Shown here: positions 6,475-9,768 of the stretch, piece after piece
Layout of the letters: every line of letters begins with the position of its first letter
Position numbering within the stretch: the first letter of the stretch is position 1
DNA from: Alphaproteobacteria bacterium
GTDB lineage: Bacteria; Pseudomonadota; Alphaproteobacteria; Micavibrionales; Micavibrionaceae
Assembly (NCBI GenBank): GCA_030639165.1
Contig: DAOWDF010000280.1
Coordinates: 1 to 9,768, forward strand
Reading direction: 5' to 3'
Length of the DNA stretch: 9,768 nucleotides
Made by a program: the position numbers and the translations under genes
The notes under the pieces: model-generated
Told to the model about the DNA's origin: nothing
Seen by the model: only the letters and a program-made list of their open reading frames with translations
Databases searched by the model: none

Positions 6475-7800
6475 ATGATTCGTTCGTTATGGACTTTGGT
6501 AAAGATAGGCATTGTTGTCAGTCTTGTTGTCTGGGTTGCAGAGCGCCCCGGCACTATTACGATTGACTGGATGCCCTATAGATTTACGGTTCATGTCGGG
6601 TTTGCATTTTTGGTTGTAATTGGCATTGTTGTCCTCGGCATTATTTTGTTCTCAATAATCAAAACATTGTTAGATATGCCTAAAACTATGTCGAGATATC
6701 GTGATATCACTTATAAAGATAAGGGTTTACGAGCGTTAACGATCGGTATGGCTGCTGTAGCTGCGGGAGATGCGAAGGCGGCTAGTTATCAGGCAAGTCG
6801 GGCGAAGAAATTTTTAGAATCAGATAATGCCTTATCCATGCTGTTAGAGGCGCAGGCCGCGCGTCTTGACGGACGTGAGAGTGATGCAGCTCGCAGTTTC
6901 ATTGAGCTTATGGATAATAGTGATGCATCATTCCTTGGTGTACGAGGGTTATTGCAGTCGGCTCTGGATGGTGATGATTATGATGGAGCCTTGGAGTTTG
7001 CTTATAAGGCGCTTAAATCTCAGCCCAAACAGTCATGGGTTTTGAAGCTGATCTACGATCTAGAGATCAGATCATATAATTGGGACAAGGCGCGCAATAT
7101 CCTTGTTCGTGCGGAAAAAGCAGGAGCCATTCCAGCGGATAAGGCTAATCGTGATCGTATAGCGATGTTTTTGGCGGAGAGTGATCTTGCAAAGGAAAAT
7201 GGTGATAATTCTTTATATGCTAGCAGTTTGAAGAAGGCGCATAAATTAGGAGCTGGTTTTGTGCCATGCGTTGAAAGATTGGCGCATATGTATCAGGAAA
7301 AGGGCAAGCATAGCAGCGCTGTTTCTGTTGTTGAAAAGGCGTGGAAGATTGAACCTCACCCTGAGTTAGTAACTTTGTGGGCAGAGCTATATGTAGCTCC
7401 TAAATCTTTGGATAGTTCGGCGCGTGTACGTTGGTTTGAACGTTTGCTGGCTTTAAATCCTAATAGTGCGCTGGGGTTGCAGGCTTTGGCTAGTGCTCTT
7501 ATTGATGAAGCATTATGGGGAGTTGCTCGTGAGAATTTATGTCGCGCAGCAGAAATAGAGGAAAGTCATGAGCTTTATGTATTATGGGCTCATTTAGAAG
7601 AGAGTGCTACGCATGATGAGAAGGCGGTGGCGGATTTGCTCGCCAAGGCTGATGAATTTCCTTCTTCTCGCATGTGGTTATGCTCTGAAACTGGGCGGAT
7701 TTATGATAAGTGGTTGCCAATTTCCGATCAGGGGATGTTTAACACGATAATATGGGGATTGCCGCAAGGAAATATAACGAAGCCCGTATTGTTGTCTTAA
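6475..7800 (+). CDS. hemY: HemY-like TPR membrane protein
   Basis: Member of the HemY_N/TPR family found downstream of haem genes. It is distinct from the Bacillus protoporphyrinogen oxidase also called HemY, and its biochemical role remains unsettled. The 441 residues start with two membrane segments (about 6-23 and 41-65) joined by a short loop containing the typical PGTITIDW turn, then MSRYRD-I. A long alpha-helical part follows with TPR-like repeats, for example ALEFAYKALKSQPKQSWVL and the segment ending in a WFERLLALNPNSALG-type repeat. The C-terminus (400-430) matches the family's W-x-C-x-x-C-G / C-x-x-C-G-x-F-x-T-x-x-W knuckle in shape but keeps only Cys403; the others read Thr406, Ser417 and a gap/Gln. 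It is the last gene of the operon, 20 bases after the Mic60-like gene with a GAGAG ribosome binding site, and its stop overlaps the convergent rhomboid stop. Confidence 0.9.
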   Translation: MIRSLWTLVKIGIVVSLVVWVAERPGTITIDWMPYRFTVHVGFAFLVVIGIVVLGIILFSIIKTLLDMPKTMSRYRDITYKDKGLRALTIGMAAVAAGDAKAASYQASRAKKFLESDNALSMLLEAQAARLDGRESDAARSFIELMDNSDASFLGVRGLLQSALDGDDYDGALEFAYKALKSQPKQSWVLKLIYDLEIRSYNWDKARNILVRAEKAGAIPADKANRDRIAMFLAESDLAKENGDNSLYASSLKKAHKLGAGFVPCVERLAHMYQEKGKHSSAVSVVEKAWKIEPHPELVTLWAELYVAPKSLDSSARVRWFERLLALNPNSALGLQALASALIDEALWGVARENLCRAAEIEESHELYVLWAHLEESATHDEKAVADLLAKADEFPSSRMWLCSETGRIYDKWLPISDQGMFNTIIWGLPQGNITKPVLLS

Positions 7801-8612
7801 AACCTGATTAGACCTTTTTTAAGTAAATGAAATAGTCCAACGCCACCTAAAAATCCACCAATATGAGATTGCCATGAGGTATCGTTACTGATAAGTCCGA
7901 GGGCTATTATTATAGTTGACCATATCAATATAAATGGTGTTGGCCCACGTTTTTGTATTTCTGGCCCAAGAATACCGCGCTCTATCATTATTATGAATGT
8001 AACGGCGAATAGACCGCTTATTGCTCCTGATGCGCCAACAACTGGAGCGGGGGAGGCGGGATTAATCATAAGGTAAGCAAGATTACCTGCTAAGCCGCAA
8101 AGAACAAAGAAAATGGCGGTACGTTTTGTACCGAATTGGCGCTCAAAAAACACTCCCATTGCTAGCAGCATAACCATGTTAAAGGCCAGATGCATCCAAC
8201 CGCTATGTATGATTAGCGAGGAAAATGGAGCGATAAATGCCGACCATTCCAGAGGTGCGCCGCTAGTATATATATCTGGGGTAAAGCCAAAATTAAAAAT
8301 AATTTCTGCTTTAGTAACGGAGCTAATGGCAAAGGACATTATTATCTGAACAAGCAGCAAAATGCCAATCGATATACGTGCAAAAACCGGTATTTTATCC
8401 CAGTTGATAAAGGGAACTTTGCCAGAGGCACTGTTTCTTGCCATATAGCTTTGCGCTTTTGCACGGGAGGAGCGATATTCATCACGATATTTCTTTTCAA
8501 GCGCTTCTTGAGATTTTTTCTGTTTTCCCGTTTCTTTGGATTTTGTGGAGGCGCGCTTTTTGGGATCAGGAAAATGAATAACCTTTTTATCATCGTCTTT
8601 CTTTTTACTCAT
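7797..8612 (-). CDS. Rhomboid family intramembrane serine protease
   Basis: A multi-pass protease that cleaves transmembrane substrates within the membrane. The 271 residues have a strongly charged, lysine-rich cytoplasmic extension (1-60) before the first membrane segment (about 77-98). The core is complete: HSGWMHLAFNM (136-146) with His141 and Asn145, the GASGAISG motif with catalytic Ser195, and the C-terminal QSHIGGFLGG helix with catalytic His250. The family's six-helix core fits the remaining hydrophobic stretches. The Ser-His dyad and oxyanion residues are intact, so it should be active. The ATG at 8612 is supported by a strong AAGGAG site eight bases upstream. Its stop shares TTAA with the stop of the convergent hemY-like gene, leaving no room for a terminator between them. 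Physiological substrates cannot be inferred from the sequence. Confidence 0.93.
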   Translation of the reverse strand: MSKKKDDDKKVIHFPDPKKRASTKSKETGKQKKSQEALEKKYRDEYRSSRAKAQSYMARNSASGKVPFINWDKIPVFARISIGILLLVQIIMSFAISSVTKAEIIFNFGFTPDIYTSGAPLEWSAFIAPFSSLIIHSGWMHLAFNMVMLLAMGVFFERQFGTKRTAIFFVLCGLAGNLAYLMINPASPAPVVGASGAISGLFAVTFIIMIERGILGPEIQKRGPTPFILIWSTIIIALGLISNDTSWQSHIGGFLGGVGLFHLLKKGLIRF

Positions 8613-8620
8613 TTTACGCG

Positions 8621-8626
8621 CTCCTT
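8621..8626 (-). promoter_or_regulatory. Ribosome binding site of the rhomboid gene
   Basis: AAGGAG on the minus strand, eight bases before the ATG at 8612. It decides the start so that the lysine-rich N-terminal extension is included. It is the strongest Shine-Dalgarno match seen in the window. Confidence 0.75.
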
Positions 8627-8635
8627 AATGTGATT

Positions 8636-8665
8636 TATTATTACTAAAGCTATTAGGTAATAATA
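8636..8665. repeat. Inverted repeat (12-bp stem, one bulge) between the small ORF and the rhomboid gene
   Basis: TATTATTACTAA and TTAGGTAATAATA form a 12-bp stem with one bulged G around a five-base AGCTA loop. The outer nine bases can alternatively be read as a perfect inverted repeat. The stem is almost entirely A-T pairs and is not followed by a T-run on either strand, so it is a poor intrinsic terminator. It begins at the base next to the stop codon of the small upstream gene and ends 10 bases before the rhomboid ribosome binding site. It could be an operator for the rhomboid gene or an intercistronic mRNA hairpin; the sequence alone does not decide. Confidence 0.55.
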
Positions 8666-8995
8666 TCAAGCTGGCGTGTTGGTTACTGCACTTATGAAAG
8701 TCCCCATCCCTGGAATTATAGTATCAGCAGCGAAATTGAAAATTTCTCCAATTACAAATGATGTTCCGGGTATGAAGTCTTCTATGGCAGCGTCATAAAC
8801 TCCGCTGTAAAAACGCTCACCGGCATCTAATAATGTTGCATCAGGGTTTATAGACATTTCTGTGGAAGCAGCTTTTGCGGCAAATATATAAAATGGAATT
8901 CCCATTAATCCAGCATATTTTAGAATAGTCGAATTTGCTTTTTTGAAGGCGCTAGACAGACTCCAAGAGTCATCTTTCTCGTTGTGGTTTTGCAC
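8666..8995 (-). CDS. Small hypothetical protein with a GTG start
   Basis: A 109-residue protein that I do not recognise. The frame opens at a GTG at 8995, preceded in frame by a TGA only a few codons upstream, so it cannot be much longer. A GTGAG motif about 8 bases upstream is a modest ribosome binding site. The N-terminus is polar and charged (1-20), then a moderately hydrophobic segment (about 27-44, YAGLMGIPFYIFAAKAAS) could be a single membrane helix. The C-terminal half is acidic and rich in Ile, Phe, Gly and Ala, with two similar pieces, DFIPGTSFVIGEIF and DTIIPGMGTFISAV, which look like a short internal repeat. There are no cysteines or obvious catalytic motifs. It lies 53 bases before the rhomboid gene on the same strand and might be cotranscribed. 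Coding status is supported by plausible composition and context but not by a known family. Confidence 0.6.
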   Translation of the reverse strand: MQNHNEKDDSWSLSSAFKKANSTILKYAGLMGIPFYIFAAKAASTEMSINPDATLLDAGERFYSGVYDAAIEDFIPGTSFVIGEIFNFAADTIIPGMGTFISAVTNTPA

Positions 8996-9110
8996 ATTTT
9001 TTACTCACTTTCGGGATTAACCCGTGATTTTTATATATTATCTTTCAGGATGTTTGGCCTGTGCTTTATTATTTATATGGAGGGACATTCACATATTATG
9101 CATGCGAAAG
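8996..9110. other. Spacer between the substrate-binding protein gene and the small ORF
   Basis: This 115-base AT-rich stretch probably holds the promoter of the small gene and the end of the substrate-binding protein transcript. The only structured element I see is CGGG-ATTAA-CCCG near 9012-9024. On the plus strand it is followed by TTTTT, but no plus-strand gene precedes it; on the minus strand it lacks a T-run. No convincing -35/-10 pair with normal spacing was found. Confidence 0.4.
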
Positions 9111-9768
9111 TCAAGAAAACAGTGAATTATCAATATAGTCTTTGTAATCGGGGATTGGCTGTCCTTTGAATTGGGTGTCTTCTTCACTGATCCATTTTCC
9201 TGAGAATTCTAGGTTTTTCAGGAAATTATCTCCGATTGGCTTGAGTTTAGGCTTTATAAGTTCGAACGTGCTTTGGTATTCTTCGGCATCAATCTGCATA
9301 AGAGTTTTTTTGTTCATTCCCATTTTATCTAACAGTAATGTATATGCTTCAGTTGGATTATCATCTATATATTGTTCCGCATCTCTTAAAGCTGCAATCA
9401 TATTCTCGCAGGCTTTTCTATTTTTAATTAAAAATGGTTTTGTTACGGCTAGAACAACTTCAGCTTTATAAATACCGGCATTTTTAAAATGCGTACAGTA
9501 AAGACCTAGTTCATGCATGGTAGTTGTAGTTTGCTGTGCGTAAGGCTGCCATATGCTGATCGCGTCAACTTCACTGCGTATAAGAGCATTTGGCATTGCC
9601 TGTGGTGTTATAGGTTTAAGGGTAACTGCATGTTTAGGAATATTATGGGTTTCTAAAAAACGCATTAAAAACACATGTGATGTGGTTCTTGGCATAAATC
9701 CTATTGTTTTACCTAGTAAATCATTAGGTGTTGGATATAGGTTTTGTTCATGGCGCATAACTATGCCA
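9111..9768 (-). CDS. ABC transporter substrate-binding protein, NMT1/SsuA/TauA-like, C-terminal part
   Basis: C-terminal 219 residues of a periplasmic binding protein of the nitrate/sulfonate/taurine type; the frame stays open to the window edge (upstream codons read G-I-V before the first ATG), so the true start and any signal peptide lie outside. The family signature is clear: DLLGKTIGFMPRTTSHVFL, where the domain conventionally has a D-L-x-GK-x-IG strand and a ligand-contacting loop, then NALIRSEVDAISIWQPYA (the G/S-EVDA-hinge segment), and a helical second lobe ending in KPKLKPIGDNFLKNL and YKDYIDNSLFS. The gene ends just after the domain, as expected for a stand-alone binding protein. 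The ligand cannot be told from this part; sulfonates, aliphatic amines or pyrimidine precursors are all possible. No permease or ATPase gene lies downstream, so partners, if adjacent, must be upstream beyond the window. Confidence 0.82.
   Translation of the reverse strand, partial: GIVMRHEQNLYPTPNDLLGKTIGFMPRTTSHVFLMRFLETHNIPKHAVTLKPITPQAMPNALIRSEVDAISIWQPYAQQTTTTMHELGLYCTHFKNAGIYKAEVVLAVTKPFLIKNRKACENMIAALRDAEQYIDDNPTEAYTLLLDKMGMNKKTLMQIDAEEYQSTFELIKPKLKPIGDNFLKNLEFSGKWISEEDTQFKGQPIPDYKDYIDNSLFS

Noticed and set aside
6475..7800. Protoporphyrinogen oxidase (the other protein named HemY)
   Set aside because: There is no FAD-binding GxGxxG motif at the N-terminus; instead there are two membrane segments and TPR-like helices.
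9012..9030. CGGG-ATTAA-CCCG hairpin followed by TTTTT as an intrinsic terminator
   Set aside because: The T-run is on the plus strand, where no upstream gene ends; the stem is only four base pairs, and on the minus strand no T-run follows.
8984..9169. 61-residue plus-strand open frame
   Set aside because: It spans the spacer and the 3' end of the substrate-binding gene, has no ribosome binding site and no recognisable features.
9111..9758. Reading the ATG at 9758 as the true start of the substrate-binding protein
   Set aside because: The frame continues to the window edge without a stop, and the protein would lack its signal peptide and the first part of lobe 1; it is a truncated view of a longer gene.

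Overview
The window looks like ordinary chromosome from an AT-leaning alphaproteobacterium; the order cannot be settled from the sequence. The strongest clue is the run hemC - hemD - mitofilin/Mic60-like gene - hemY-like gene, divergent from tsaD. This arrangement is characteristic of Alphaproteobacteria, the group in which bacterial Mic60 homologues are known. The EVE protein and HemC (HSMKDM motif) also read as alphaproteobacterial. No phage, transposase, tRNA, rRNA or CRISPR was seen.

Left block (1-3071, all minus strand): tsaD and gpsA overlap by 4 bases (ATGA). A 60-bp palindromic dispersed-type repeat follows, then a small EVE-domain gene, then the first 149 codons of acs, which runs out of the window. 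These cover tRNA t6A modification, phospholipid precursor synthesis, probable binding of modified nucleic acid, and acetate activation.

Central block (3097-7800, plus strand): a tight operon with hemC and hemD (tetrapyrrole synthesis from porphobilinogen to uroporphyrinogen III), a Mic60-like inner-membrane protein and a HemY-like TPR membrane protein. The last two probably act in envelope or membrane organisation. Three points stand out: the Mic60-like protein carries a helix-turn-helix-like domain at its cytoplasmic N-terminus, HemD is short in its middle, and the HemY C-terminal Cys4 knuckle has lost most of its cysteines.

Right block (7797-9768, minus strand): a rhomboid protease convergent with hemY and sharing the TTAA stop, preceded by a 12-bp hairpin; a small protein of unknown function starting at GTG; and the C-terminal part of an NMT1/SsuA/TauA-type substrate-binding protein cut by the window end.

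No gene-free stretch exceeds about 120 bases. I see no clear undescribed multi-gene system. The best candidates for novelty are the HTH-Mic60 fusion and the unidentified small protein beside the rhomboid gene.
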